This document shows positions 1 through 8,783 of a DNA stretch of 64,000 nucleotides, piece after piece; position 1 is the first letter of the stretch, and each line of letters starts with the position of its first letter. Source of the stretch: Thalassoglobus polymorphus (GTDB taxonomy: Bacteria > Planctomycetota > Planctomycetia > Planctomycetales > Planctomycetaceae); NCBI RefSeq assembly GCF_007744255.1, contig NZ_CP036267.1, positions 2,855,500 to 2,919,499 of the forward strand, given 5' to 3'. The position numbers were made by a program, and so were the translations under genes. Under the pieces are notes generated by a model. That model did no database searches and was not told the origin of the DNA. It saw only the letters and a list, made by a program, of their open reading frames with translations.

Positions 1-14
1 AAGATTGGCCCTCA

Positions 15-58
15 CGTTCTGCCTCATGGCGATCAGTCTATGAAGTCAGAAAAGTGAC
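15..58 (+). repeat. Interspersed repeat family 1, copy A
   Basis: This intergenic copy has the core TCTGCCTCATGGCGATCAG followed by TATGAAGTCAG and AAAGTGACC. It matches the pattern of other copies near 3174, 6301, 35889, 40609, 42003 and 49763. The core is an imperfect inverted repeat with CTGC and GCAG ends. No gene overlaps it. Function is unknown. Confidence 0.6.
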
Positions 59-92
59 CATCAGGCAGACGGCAAGCCGTAAAATCCTCTTC

Positions 93-875
93 TCAACCTG
101 GATGAGCATGGCTGACCGTTTTCACCCACTCATGGGCCATCAATTGTGCCCCATACGGTGAGGGATGGACTCCATCTTTTGCCCAGTGCTCTGGAGGGGC
201 ATACTTGATCGCTTCATCAAACATGGACTGAAACGGAACAAAAACCGTTTGAAATTCTCCAGCGACTTTGGAAGCAGCTTTCCGAAACTGATCAAAGAGT
301 GGGAACCATTTATCGTCGACCGCACCGCACTTGAGAACGAACGGCTCACAGATCACCAGCTTGATCTCGGGGAGTTCCTTCTTTGTGCGATCGAGCAATG
401 CCCTGAAGTCTGTCTCGTAGGTCTCCACGGTTCCGTCGTATCTTCCACTGAGATGATGCCATATATCATTGACACCAATTAAAATACTCAGCACGTCCGG
501 CTTAAGTTCCAGGCAATCTTTATCCCATCGGTCAGCGAGCTGAAAAACCTTGTTTCCGCTGATCCCTCGATTGTAGATTTTCAACTGAGCCTCTGGCATC
601 CCAACCAGCAGTTGCGATGCAGCCATCCAGGCATAGCCATTTCCGAGAGCTTTTTGATTGTTCGGTTTCCCTGCTTCGGGGCGGCTGCGACCTGCATCAG
701 TGATGGAGTCTCCCTGGAAGAGGATTGTATTCCCCGATTGAATGAGAGAGACAGCTTGCTCATTTTTTCCCTGGGCGGAAACGAAATTGGAGTTGGAGAC
801 TGCGCCGACAGTTGTGGCTCCAGCGACTCCCAGTGCCAAAGTTTTGATGAAGTCTCTACGACCTGAATGTGCCAT
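93..875 (-). CDS. SGNH/GDSL-family hydrolase with Tat-like leader
   Basis: A 260-residue secreted esterase-like protein. The start was set at 875 because AAGAGGA lies just upstream and the leader then begins with the twin-arginine stretch RRDFIKTLALG; the reading frame continues upstream without such a signal. The SGNH blocks are present in order: GDSIT (Ser nucleophile), a Gly in NRGISGNKV, GVND, and DGVHPS with the catalytic Asp and His near the C terminus. The family deacetylates or de-esterifies carbohydrates and lipids; in planctomycetes such proteins often occur with sulfatases, as here (the next gene on the same strand is a sulfatase). The natural substrate cannot be told from sequence. 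Confident on family, not on substrate. Confidence 0.9.
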   Translation of the reverse strand: MAHSGRRDFIKTLALGVAGATTVGAVSNSNFVSAQGKNEQAVSLIQSGNTILFQGDSITDAGRSRPEAGKPNNQKALGNGYAWMAASQLLVGMPEAQLKIYNRGISGNKVFQLADRWDKDCLELKPDVLSILIGVNDIWHHLSGRYDGTVETYETDFRALLDRTKKELPEIKLVICEPFVLKCGAVDDKWFPLFDQFRKAASKVAGEFQTVFVPFQSMFDEAIKYAPPEHWAKDGVHPSPYGAQLMAHEWVKTVSHAHPG

Positions 876-987
876 TTTGTCCTCTTTGAGTAGGGCTTGC
901 TTGCTATAACCATTTTCAACACATGCGGTGAAAGTGAGCTTCACAGACGCGACAAGCATTGAAAAGACTCTGATGTTCGAAGATTCG

Positions 988-2407
988 TTAATAGTCTTCT
1001 TCTTCGTCACTTTTTTTGCAAGACGCAACCCATTTTTGCAGGTCCGAAAACATTTCTTTGACGAGTTCCCCGTGCGATGCAGAAACATCTCTTTGCTCGC
1101 CTGGATCAGCGATGAGATCGTATAGTTCCCAACTCTTCCCTTTGTCGGTTGTGATGAGTTTGAATTGTTGAGTGACCCAGGATTGTGAGTTTCGATATTG
1201 AAATCCTATCGGAGAATCTCTCACTTGCATCGGCTTCCCGGTGAGTAATGGAAGCAGTGAAATTCCATCTAACGGTCGCTGATCGGGAAATTCAATCTCA
1301 AGAAGATCAAGAATCGTCGGAAGATAATCACTGGTGACTGCTGGCAAATCTGTCTCCGTGCCGGGCGTCACATGTCCCGGCCATTCCAGGATTCCAGGAT
1401 TCCAGGATTCCAGGAACTCGAACGCCTCCCTCGTAAAGCGAACGTTTCCTTCCCCGAAATGGTCCGGCCGAACCGGGAGCCTGCCCGCTCTGCCCTTCAG
1501 GCCCGTTGTCAGAACAGAACCAAATCATTGTTTCCTCTGCCACGCCGGAATCTTGCATTGCTTGCCGTAAACGCCCGACTTGTTCATCCATGGCGCTCAC
1601 ACACCCATAGTAATTTCTCTCGTAGCTAGTGAATTTCTTATACGGAGTGACATGTTTTTCTCCCGCGACGACCGGAAGGTGTGGAGCATGGAACCAAATG
1701 GCAGCAAAGAATTTTTGGTCGCTTTTCACAGCCTTCTGAATAAAAGGAATCGCACGGTCCATGATCAATTTCGAATCATCACCTTCCAGGTTATCTGTGA
1801 CGGCATTTCCGTTCTCGTCCCAGTAATGCGTTCCATAGTTGACTGCCAGAGACTTGTCTTGAATAAAGTCCCATCCCTTTTGCGTGCCACCTTTAGGTTT
1901 GATCATCGGGTCGAATGTCGGAACTTTAGACTCGGTCACAAAGCAGCGGTCGTAGCCGTTCATTTGCGGTGTCGAGAAGTGCTTCTTTCCACGCGGCCCG
2001 CCACGATTGGCGTCTTTTACGACTGTCGTCAGTGTTCCCAAATGCCATTTCCCGAAATGCCCCGTTGTGTAACCTTGATCCTTGAGAATCTCGGGGAGGG
2101 TGATTTCTTCCGGTTTCATGTGTCCTGTGTTTGCGTTGTAAATTCCGTATCGATACGGATGCCGTCCCGTTAAACACGATCCACGTGTTGGGCTGCAAAC
2201 CGATCCGGCTGAATAGAATCGATTGAACTTCAACCCCGCTCGGGCCATTTCATTCAAGTGAGGAGTTTGAATTTTAGAGTCCGGGTTGAACGCCTGGATA
2301 TCGCCCCAGCCCAAATCGTCGCACATCACAAGTATGATGTTCGGCTTCTCGCCGGCTGAGATGGGCGTGACGATACAAAAAAACAAAGCAAGAAGTCGGT
2401 GAAGCAT
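988..2407 (-). pseudogene. Secreted formylglycine sulfatase, frameshifted by an 8-bp tandem repeat
   Basis: Begins MLHRLLALFF with a signal peptide. It carries the metal-binding Asp pair (residues 30-31) and the sulfatase signature C71-S-P-T-R75, in which Cys is converted to formylglycine. The first frame (to 1328) runs into nonsense after GGVRVPGILE. The rest of the enzyme (TPGTETDLPAVTSDYLP onward) continues in another frame from about 1371 to 988. Between them are four copies of an 8-bp unit (1383-1414). Removing two copies (16 bp) gives exactly 1404 bp, a continuous 467-residue sulfatase reading GILEWPGHVTPG. So the gene is intact apart from a repeat expansion. It could be a recent mutation, a phase-variable switch or an assembly error. 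Confidence 0.88.
1383..1414. repeat. Four tandem copies of ATTCCAGG within the sulfatase gene
   Basis: Perfect tandem array of an 8-bp unit (CCTGGAAT on the coding strand). The unbroken sulfatase frame requires two copies; four copies shift the frame by +16. With this unit, two or five copies would be in frame and three or four out of frame. Confidence 0.95.
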
Positions 2408-2493
2408 TTGCTGGTCTCAATTGAGGATTTCTGATCGGCCCTTCCCCGCAAGGATCGTTTCCACGAACGAATCGCGACTCGCCACGAGACAAT

Positions 2494-2529
2494 ACGTTAA
2501 GACCAATCTTCACGTTAAGACCAATCTTC
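2494..2529. repeat. Tandem 18-bp direct duplication
   Basis: ACGTTAAGACCAATCTTC occurs twice in immediate succession (2494-2511 and 2512-2529), about 90 bp upstream of the sulfatase start on the minus strand. It could duplicate a regulatory site or be a slippage product. Confidence 0.9.
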
Positions 2530-2730
2530 GGTTTGCTTCAGTAACCGGAGGAGAAGTTGAACACTGCAGTTCGCGACGAGTCACTGTGTGAATCCCACAG
2601 ACTTGGACGGGCTCGGCCATTCGGGAATTCTAACACAAGAGACTCATTAAAGATGAATTAGCGCAAGTAGAACTTGATGGATAAAGAAAAGTGAGTCGCT
2701 GCAGAGAAACAAGCAGTGAAGAAATAAAAC

Positions 2731-2801
2731 GAGCCTCACCAGGACGGGCCTGACCTGGGAGGCTCTGAGCGTTAGTGATACGGGCCAGAACCACTAACGC
2801 T
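2731..2801. other. Two adjacent stem-loops, possible minus-strand terminator
   Basis: The first hairpin pairs GAGCCTCACCAGG (2731-2743) with CCTGGGAGGCTC (2754-2765), with one bulged A. The second pairs AGCGTTAGTG (2768-2777) with CACTAACGCT (2792-2801). On the minus strand the first stem is followed by GTTTTATTTC, which would suit a rho-independent terminator, but the nearest upstream minus-strand gene ends about 500 bp away. Confidence 0.55.
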
Positions 2802-3173
2802 GTTAAGTGAATCATCTCGCCATCTGGTCATAAAGTCAATGTTAAACTTGTCACTCCCTTGAAAAATCGTCTCCATCGAAGATGTTTCTTGCCGGCAAGA
2901 ATCTTCGACCGAAATCGTCTTAAGAATGAAACTCAACAGTTACATCAACAAAAAATACGTAACCATATTACCATCAATAACTTAAGAAACAGAGCAAGGC
3001 CTAGACATCAAGATCGTGAATGACTCGTGGAATTCAACCACCTTCAAATGCAGCGAAGGTAGAGTCAGAATTCAGAGACTGATCTCACTGTTTTCTTCGA
3101 TTCAATCGGCAGAAACTGACCTCAAGTCTGTGCCTGATCAGGCTCTCAGCTGAAAATCCAAGAGGATCTTCAC

Positions 3174-3220
3174 GCTCTACCTGCCTCGTGGCAGACAGTC
3201 TTGGGAGACATGATAGCGAC
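3174..3220 (+). repeat. Interspersed repeat family 1, copy C
   Basis: Core CTGCCTCGTGGCAGACAG followed by TCTTGGGAGACATGATAGCGAC, matching the tail pattern of the other family-1 copies (CATGATAGTGACC at 40609). Intergenic, between the DUF5691 gene and the sulfatase. Confidence 0.65.
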
Positions 3221-3296
3221 TAACACGAGCACGACAGGCATTGAAGAGAGCGCGAAAAAAGTGCGCGGAATAAAGTCCCCACACACAAAACCGGGA

Positions 3297-4892
3297 TCAC
3301 TGGTTCGTGTCCGACTGTAGCGACTCCAGTTCTTCATAGAAGGCCGCTCTCAGCTGAATTCGTTCAGCAAACTGTGAAATCAGCCGTTCGATTTCACAGA
3401 CCTGCCAGGATTGAATAGCTTGATCCCGGATTCGCCAAGGAGCCTGTGCGATCTCGAACGCCTCTTTCGGAATTGCAGTCGCGGCAGCGGGGAGTGAATT
3501 TAACCAATGAATGACAGATCTGTCTGTGCGTGAACCAACCAGTCCACGTGTGATCCGTAAATACTCTTTGGCGAATGAACTTGACCAAGGAGTCCCAATG
3601 AACGGGAGAAGCCGAGAAATTGGAGCGTTCGTCGGATCGGGTTGATCCTGCACCAATTGCAGGATTGCACGTTCCAGTTTCGATTGCTCAAACCAAACAG
3701 AGAGCGTTTCCAGCATGGCGATTGCCTGATCTTGAACAACAGCATGTGGGTGCTGAGTCATTGCAGACCAGTACTTCCACAGCGGCTCTACCCAGTCGAT
3801 CGTCTCGAGATTTGAGGCGTCGCATGCTCCCACCGATCGAGTCCAACCGGTGATCACTGAGTGGGAGAAGTCGTCGTGCAGAACCGCGTTGATGAGTTCC
3901 AAGGGCGAAGCTTCAAAGAATGTTGTCCAGTTCGCAGGAGGAATACGAGAGACAAGCTCTTCTGTCCAAAAAGCTCGCTTTCCTTGAGCCCCCGAAGCTG
4001 ACGCAGGGATTCCATCCTCCTCCCAATCCCTGGGTAATTCTTGAGGAGGTTGGCAGGTGAGCTTCAACTGAGATCCCGTTGAGGGAATTCGTTCAAGAAG
4101 TTGTGTTGCTCGCTGTTGATGTCGAGCAGATAGATTTGAAGTTGGAATTTTAGCAAGTAAGTCGGCCGCGACTTGTTTTACATACTTGCTGCGATCCTTA
4201 AGAGCAGACTCCAGGAACTCTTCATCGTGTTCGCTAAGACTGGTAGCCATTCGCTCAAGGAACTGACGCCGCACATCCGCTTTCTCTTTCTTAAAGCAGT
4301 TCAGTAACCATGTTCGCCCTTGTTCTGCATCGAGCAGACGAACTTGCGTCAACACTTCGCAACGTTGTGGAATCGTCCCTTCATTCCACTGCTCTTCAAG
4401 AATTCTAACATCGACCGCCTCATTGATTTCAGCATCAAGAACCCATTCCCATTCCGGATTCAATTTTGCCAGCCAAACCCCTCGTTCGTCGATGACTGGG
4501 CGAACTGCCTGCCGTAGTTCTGGCTCACTTGTATTGAATAAATCCGGAAGAATGCTATCGGGAATATTAAGACCCTGCTCATCGAGAGCTCTTAGAAATT
4601 CTATAAGAACGTTGGATTGCGACTGACCAAGTGCCGCGTGCATCACCTGGAGAAAGCGCTTCGACCAGATCTTCGATTCAACGCTCGGCGCTGCCGGAAA
4701 TGGGGCAACATGAACAGTGGGCTGGCCTGCTAATTCATAGATCGACCGACGTCCGATCCTTAGCAGCAGGTCGGATTCAGGACTCAAGGCTTCGTGTGAA
4801 GTTGCAATTTGATCTGTCGGAAATGAATCATCCAGAGGGACAACTGGCAGTTTTCTTGTGCCAACCAAAGCAGCTTTGAAAAGTTCATTCAT
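3297..4892 (-). CDS. DUF5691-like protein, partner of SWIM protein
   Basis: A 531-residue soluble protein of the type annotated DUF5691. It starts MNELFKAALVGTRK, with the family-typical N-terminal A-L-[VI]-G-T pattern. The rest is helical and Leu-rich with several HEAT-like stretches (LLERIPSTGS, LKDRSKYVKQVAADLLAK). The start at 4892 was chosen because its ATG overlaps the stop of the upstream SWIM gene as ATGA, indicating translational coupling; an in-frame extension to 4955 would overlap that gene by 67 bp. In other bacteria the pair commonly accompanies a MoxR ATPase, DUF5682 and vWA proteins; none is visible here. Biochemical function is unknown to me. Confidence 0.75.
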   Translation of the reverse strand: MNELFKAALVGTRKLPVVPLDDSFPTDQIATSHEALSPESDLLLRIGRRSIYELAGQPTVHVAPFPAAPSVESKIWSKRFLQVMHAALGQSQSNVLIEFLRALDEQGLNIPDSILPDLFNTSEPELRQAVRPVIDERGVWLAKLNPEWEWVLDAEINEAVDVRILEEQWNEGTIPQRCEVLTQVRLLDAEQGRTWLLNCFKKEKADVRRQFLERMATSLSEHDEEFLESALKDRSKYVKQVAADLLAKIPTSNLSARHQQRATQLLERIPSTGSQLKLTCQPPQELPRDWEEDGIPASASGAQGKRAFWTEELVSRIPPANWTTFFEASPLELINAVLHDDFSHSVITGWTRSVGACDASNLETIDWVEPLWKYWSAMTQHPHAVVQDQAIAMLETLSVWFEQSKLERAILQLVQDQPDPTNAPISRLLPFIGTPWSSSFAKEYLRITRGLVGSRTDRSVIHWLNSLPAAATAIPKEAFEIAQAPWRIRDQAIQSWQVCEIERLISQFAERIQLRAAFYEELESLQSDTNQ

Positions 4893-6196
4893 GAGCAAAT
4901 CCTGAATTGCTGATTCACAAGCAAGCTCCAAGGAGAGAAGAAGTTGCCATTCCATTCCCCCATGACATGAACCGGCTGCCCACCTGTCATCGCAAGGATG
5001 CGGTACGTCTCCAGCGACTTAAAAGGAACCCCATATCCGTGCTTATCTCTCAAGTACCAATCCCCTTTGTGTTGCGCGATTGAAACCTCTTTCAGCAGGC
5101 AACTGCAACTCGCCAACCACGGATTTCTGCCAAGTCGATCGGCATAGGAGTCAAGGAAGTCTTCGATTGAATCGAGATAGAACAGATCCATGGCAGAAAC
5201 GTGCTGCTCCTCGCTTCGCTCTGAAATTTTGGCTCTTTGCAGTACTGTTGCTGGATAGAAAACAAGTTTGCCACTGATGCATGTCCCGGGCACAATCGAT
5301 TCGGAGAATCCTTGCTTACCTGGCGCGAACTGCAAAAAAAGTGCTTCCTGTTGAGTTTTGCGTCCCACTGCCCAACTACGTTGCGTTGTGAAGCGGTCTT
5401 CATCTTCGACGCGTTGCCCGAAGATGAACCAGTCGTCTTCAATTTCAGTTCCAGAGGCTTGCAAATCGGCCTGAGAAACGGTCCACCCAATCAGTTGTCG
5501 AACATCTGCCTGCAAGCTGGGAGAGAGTTCACCCTGATTCAGATAAGCGTGAACAAGTAATCGGGTTCGACCAAGTTCATTCGTCAACCGCTCTGGCCAG
5601 TCGCGAGAAGAGTTTGGAATCTCCGCAAGTCTGTAAATTCGTGACGCCAGCCCTTTTGCCTGGGCGTCGACAAGGCGTCTGGCTTGCGTGTCCCAGAAGT
5701 GAAATGGCTGAGCTTCCAATCCAGCGACCCCATTCCGAATCAGATCATCCATCCAGACAATCAAATGTTGGAGCCCTTCTGCGATTCTCGATTCTCGCTC
5801 ACGAATACGTTTCGCCTGTGCTTCCGGATCGACAGGTTTCGAGGGCTGAACTTTTCCTGCAGATTTCTGTTGCTCGCGCTGACGCCGCTTCTGAATCCAG
5901 TCTGCAACCCACTCTGGTGAATCAGTGATCTCGAACGCATCCGGAGTCGATGTAAAGAGCATCAACAGTGCCAGAACGTGTTTACATGGGAACTTCCGAC
6001 TCGGGCAGTTACAATGAGAGCCCAGATTCTGAAGATCGACACGAACCTGATATCGACCTCCTGCGCATTTCCCCCAAATTGCGACGTCGCTTAAGCCGGG
6101 TGAATTCCAGTGATTCAGCGAGACAATCTTGTTCGCAGCTATAACAGATTTTTCATCGGGAGCCATTTCCCGGACTTGTTCCAACGAAAGTTGCAT
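4889..6196 (-). CDS. SWIM zinc-finger protein
   Basis: A 435-residue protein whose N-terminal third contains a SWIM zinc finger: C62-x-C64-x6-C71-x-H73 within HCNCPSRKFPCKHVLAL. SWIM domains bind DNA or protein partners through zinc. The segment around residues 105-135 is basic and Gln/Arg-rich; the remainder (about 150-435) is an alpha/beta region of no recognised fold, probably conserved in the SWIM/DUF5691 gene pair. It is the first gene of a two-gene operon, with its TGA overlapping the DUF5691 ATG. The upstream gap carries composite interspersed repeats. A role in a MoxR/vWA-type assembly is suggested by gene neighbourhoods in other bacteria, but is not shown here. Confidence 0.82.
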   Translation of the reverse strand: MQLSLEQVREMAPDEKSVIAANKIVSLNHWNSPGLSDVAIWGKCAGGRYQVRVDLQNLGSHCNCPSRKFPCKHVLALLMLFTSTPDAFEITDSPEWVADWIQKRRQREQQKSAGKVQPSKPVDPEAQAKRIRERESRIAEGLQHLIVWMDDLIRNGVAGLEAQPFHFWDTQARRLVDAQAKGLASRIYRLAEIPNSSRDWPERLTNELGRTRLLVHAYLNQGELSPSLQADVRQLIGWTVSQADLQASGTEIEDDWFIFGQRVEDEDRFTTQRSWAVGRKTQQEALFLQFAPGKQGFSESIVPGTCISGKLVFYPATVLQRAKISERSEEQHVSAMDLFYLDSIEDFLDSYADRLGRNPWLASCSCLLKEVSIAQHKGDWYLRDKHGYGVPFKSLETYRILAMTGGQPVHVMGEWNGNFFSPWSLLVNQQFRICS

Positions 6197-6300
6197 AAGA
6201 GATCCGTGATCGTATTGATTTCATTGCAACATGTTAGCCACTTGGCGAACAGAGACAACGGCTTCTCAGTTCGAAGGCTTCTTGAGTTTTTGGTAGAACT

Positions 6301-6360
6301 AAAGCATCTTTCGAATTGGCTTGCAGGTTCTGCCTCGTGGCGAACAGCATTTTCACTAGA
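6301..6360 (+). repeat. Interspersed repeat family 1, copy D (long form)
   Basis: Starts AAAGCATCTTTCGAATTGG, continues through TTCTGCCTCGTGGCGAACAG and ends CATTTTCACTAGA. Almost the same long form occurs at 42003-42060, and the leading half recurs in reverse at 44613-44643. Confidence 0.75.
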
Positions 6361-6437
6361 ACCAGTCCGAAAACCTCTGGAGGAACTCCTTTCTCAACGC
6401 TTGAGAGAGCAATTTCAGGCTTCAGACTCAGTAATGA
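6346..6437 (-). repeat. Interspersed repeat family 2, copy 1
   Basis: Read on the minus strand it runs from GTCTGAAGCCTGAAATTG through CTCTCTCAAGCGTTGAGAAA to CCAGAGGTTTTCGGACTGG. Related blocks lie at 39116-39200, 50051-50131 and 63533-63591. Here it abuts a family-1 copy, suggesting the two can form one composite element. Confidence 0.7.
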
Positions 6438-6637
6438 AAATATTCACGTTGGGGTTTGTTGAAATTTGCGATTCGTCACATGAAAAGAAACTTCACAGAC
6501 AAGAGAAACTTGCAAGACTTCCAAAAGTGATCTCAAGCCGAAGAATTCACCCTCCCAGCAAGACGCACGCTTTCTAAAGAAACAGTATAGTTACAGAAAA
6601 TTTGAATCTCTTCAGTTCCGTGGAATAACCAAATTCA

Positions 6638-7762
6638 ATGAATCACGAAAAGTTGACAGTTGACCGTTGGGGCGACGTGATCGTTTCCCCCGGGGAAACT
6701 AAGGATGTTGAGGTCCGGTTTTCGGAGAGTTACAGCGGAATGAATTTAAACATTCCGATTCAGATACGTCGAGGGATCGAACCTGGACCGACAATTTTTA
6801 TCACCGCAGCAGTTCATGGCGATGAAATCAATGGAACCGGGGCAATTCGCCGTTTGATCACTGAAGAGTCCATTCAATTAAAGAAAGGGAATCTGATCCT
6901 GGTTCCCGTAGTGAATGTGCTTGGCTTCGAACGCCATTCGCGATATCTCCCGGATCGCCGCGATTTAAATCGTTCGTTCCCAGGAAGTGCGAAGGGCTCC
7001 CAAACCAGCCGCATGGCCAGATTTGTATTCGAGCAAATCGTCTCTCGTTCCGATTTTGGAATCGATTTGCACACAGCATCGGTACGGAAAACAAACTTTC
7101 CAAACGTGCGCGCCGATCTCTCGAATCCCGATTTGGTCAAACTGACGCACGCATTCGGATGTCCTCTCACAATCAATGATGCAGGCCCCGAAGGGAGCTT
7201 ACGCCGGTCCGCGTGCGACGCCGGTTGCCCGACTTTTATTCTGGAAGCAGGTGAAGTCTGGAAAGTAGAATCGTCCGTCACCGAGCAATCCGTCCGTGGA
7301 TTGAAGAACGTTTTCATTTCTTTGGGAATGATCGATGGGGAAGTGGAAGTACCACCTTACCGGACTATCATTGAATCCACGCGATGGGTACGTTCAGACA
7401 CAGCCGGATTTTTGCAATTTCATGTTGCTCCCGGAGATTTTGTCAGCACTGGATCACCGATCGTGACTACATCCAGTTTATTAGGGCAAGTTCGGCAAGT
7501 GATTGAATCGACGGAAGATGGTATCATTCTGGGTATGACCACACTTCCCATGACAGCCCCCGGGGAACCTGTCTGCCACATCGGCTTGATCAATAAGGGA
7601 CAGTCAAGAATGGAAAAAGTTGTCGATCAACTCCCGAACGAGGCTCTCCAACTTCGTTTGAGAAACGATCTCTCAACCAGTTTCAACGTCACTGAAGTTG
7701 CGGATTTCGTAGAAGATCCGCCAGACGATGTGCCTGAACCGTCGGAGGACGAAATTCTATGA
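6638..7762 (+). CDS. Succinylglutamate desuccinylase/aspartoacylase-type M14 deacylase
   Basis: A 374-residue zinc hydrolase of the AstE/AspA branch of the M14 carboxypeptidase clan. The first zinc-binding motif is AVHGDEINGTG (His and Glu ligands, about residues 59-69), followed by the substrate Arg region PDRRDLNRSFPG (about 106-117) and the third zinc ligand in GIDLHTAS. The C-terminal part is a beta-rich domain with AGFLQFHVAPGDFV, biotinyl-lipoyl-like in character and typical of this subgroup. The family hydrolyses N-acyl amino acids; the particular substrate is not evident. The stop overlaps the following RmlD-like ATG (ATGA), so the two are translationally coupled. The acidic tail DDVPEPSEDEIL is probably linker-like. 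Confidence 0.88.
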   Translation: MNHEKLTVDRWGDVIVSPGETKDVEVRFSESYSGMNLNIPIQIRRGIEPGPTIFITAAVHGDEINGTGAIRRLITEESIQLKKGNLILVPVVNVLGFERHSRYLPDRRDLNRSFPGSAKGSQTSRMARFVFEQIVSRSDFGIDLHTASVRKTNFPNVRADLSNPDLVKLTHAFGCPLTINDAGPEGSLRRSACDAGCPTFILEAGEVWKVESSVTEQSVRGLKNVFISLGMIDGEVEVPPYRTIIESTRWVRSDTAGFLQFHVAPGDFVSTGSPIVTTSSLLGQVRQVIESTEDGIILGMTTLPMTAPGEPVCHIGLINKGQSRMEKVVDQLPNEALQLRLRNDLSTSFNVTEVADFVEDPPDDVPEPSEDEIL

Positions 7763-8616
7763 AAGCGATGATCGTCGGAGCAGATGGTCAACTCGGAAGA
7801 GCACTGCAGGAGATCTTAGGGGATGATGCGATTGCACTGGGCAGTGCAGAAATCGACATCACATCACCAGAGTCAATTTCGAGCCAGCTGGACACGTTCA
7901 ATCCAACCATCGTGTTTAACGCAGCTGCGTACAATTTCGTTGATCAGGCAGAGGACGAGCCAGAAGTTGCTTACCGTGTCAATGCGCTCGGGCCTCGGAA
8001 CCTGGCGATCGAATGCCAAAAGCGTGACAAGTCTCTTGTCCACATCAGCTCAGATTACGTCTTCGGACTCCAGTCTTCATTAACACCTTGGACCGAATTG
8101 GACACTCCCGGACCTGTTAGTGCATACGGAATGAGCAAACTGTCTGGTGAGTATTTCGTTCGCAGTTTATGTTCAAAGCATTTCGTCGTTCGCACTTGCG
8201 GGCTGTATGGACATGCAGCACGGCGAGGGACTGGGAAAGGCAATTTTGTCGAGACAATGCTCCGTCTTGGAAATGAAAGAGAGGAATTGCGGATCATTGA
8301 CGATCAGAAATGTACGCCTACAAACGCTCATGACTTAGCTGTCACTCTTTGCGACCTGGCAATTACAACTTCATACGGGCTGTACCATGCGACGAACCGT
8401 GGGGCTGCAACATGGGCTCGCTTTGCAGAAGAAATCTTTGCCTATTTAAGGATGCCAACAAAAGTTGTGCGGATCACTTCGACTGAGTACCACACCAAAG
8501 CACGTCGACCGGCAATGAGCTTGCTGAACTGTTACAAGCTCGAAGCCGTGTTACAGAATCCGCTGCGAACATGGGAATCAGCTCTTCACGAGTACCTCGA
8601 TCAACGAACCGATTAA
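7759..8616 (+). CDS. rmlD: dTDP-4-dehydrorhamnose reductase family protein
   Basis: A 285-residue NAD(P)-dependent short-chain reductase of the extended type. The N terminus carries the cofactor-binding G-A-D-G-Q-L-G; then come NAAAYNFVDQAE, the HISSDYVFG strand with the catalytic Ser/Thr position, and the catalytic YGMSK (Tyr/Lys). Length matches RmlD (about 280-300). RmlD makes dTDP-L-rhamnose from the 4-keto intermediate using NADPH. The other rml genes are not in this window, so the symbol rests on family resemblance; related reductases make other sugars. It overlaps the upstream deacylase by 4 bp. Confidence 0.82.
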   Translation: MKAMIVGADGQLGRALQEILGDDAIALGSAEIDITSPESISSQLDTFNPTIVFNAAAYNFVDQAEDEPEVAYRVNALGPRNLAIECQKRDKSLVHISSDYVFGLQSSLTPWTELDTPGPVSAYGMSKLSGEYFVRSLCSKHFVVRTCGLYGHAARRGTGKGNFVETMLRLGNEREELRIIDDQKCTPTNAHDLAVTLCDLAITTSYGLYHATNRGAATWARFAEEIFAYLRMPTKVVRITSTEYHTKARRPAMSLLNCYKLEAVLQNPLRTWESALHEYLDQRTD

Positions 8617-8783
8617 CATCGCTTCCATGAAAAAATGCTCTGACTATTCTGACTATGCTTCGCCGGCGTTCTGCATCTTACAGCCTCTCCACTTGCGTCT
8701 CGATCATGTTTTAGAGAACAAGTGAACAATTCAAACGACCGCAAGCATGCAGATGTTTTCAAGTTCGCACGGAAGCCACGACT

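Larger units (their letters stand above)
2408..3296. other. Gene-free gap with several repeats and hairpins
   Basis: An 889-bp gap between the sulfatase start and the DUF5691 gene end, both minus strand. It holds a partial family-1 repeat on the minus strand (2472-2496), a tandem 18-bp duplication (2494-2529), two adjacent hairpins (2731-2801) and a family-1 repeat (3174-3220). Short open frames here have no protein-like character. No RNA gene was recognised. Confidence 0.6.
6197..6637. other. Gap with composite family-1/family-2 repeat
   Basis: Divergent gap between the SWIM gene (minus) and the deacylase gene (plus). About 6301-6437 is repeat sequence (see separate entries). Promoters for both genes must lie here, but I could not identify -35/-10 boxes with confidence. 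No credible small gene was seen. Confidence 0.6.

Noticed and set aside
2630-2815. Minus-strand 61-codon frame spanning the double hairpin
   Set aside because: Runs through two hairpins and shows no domain or RBS.
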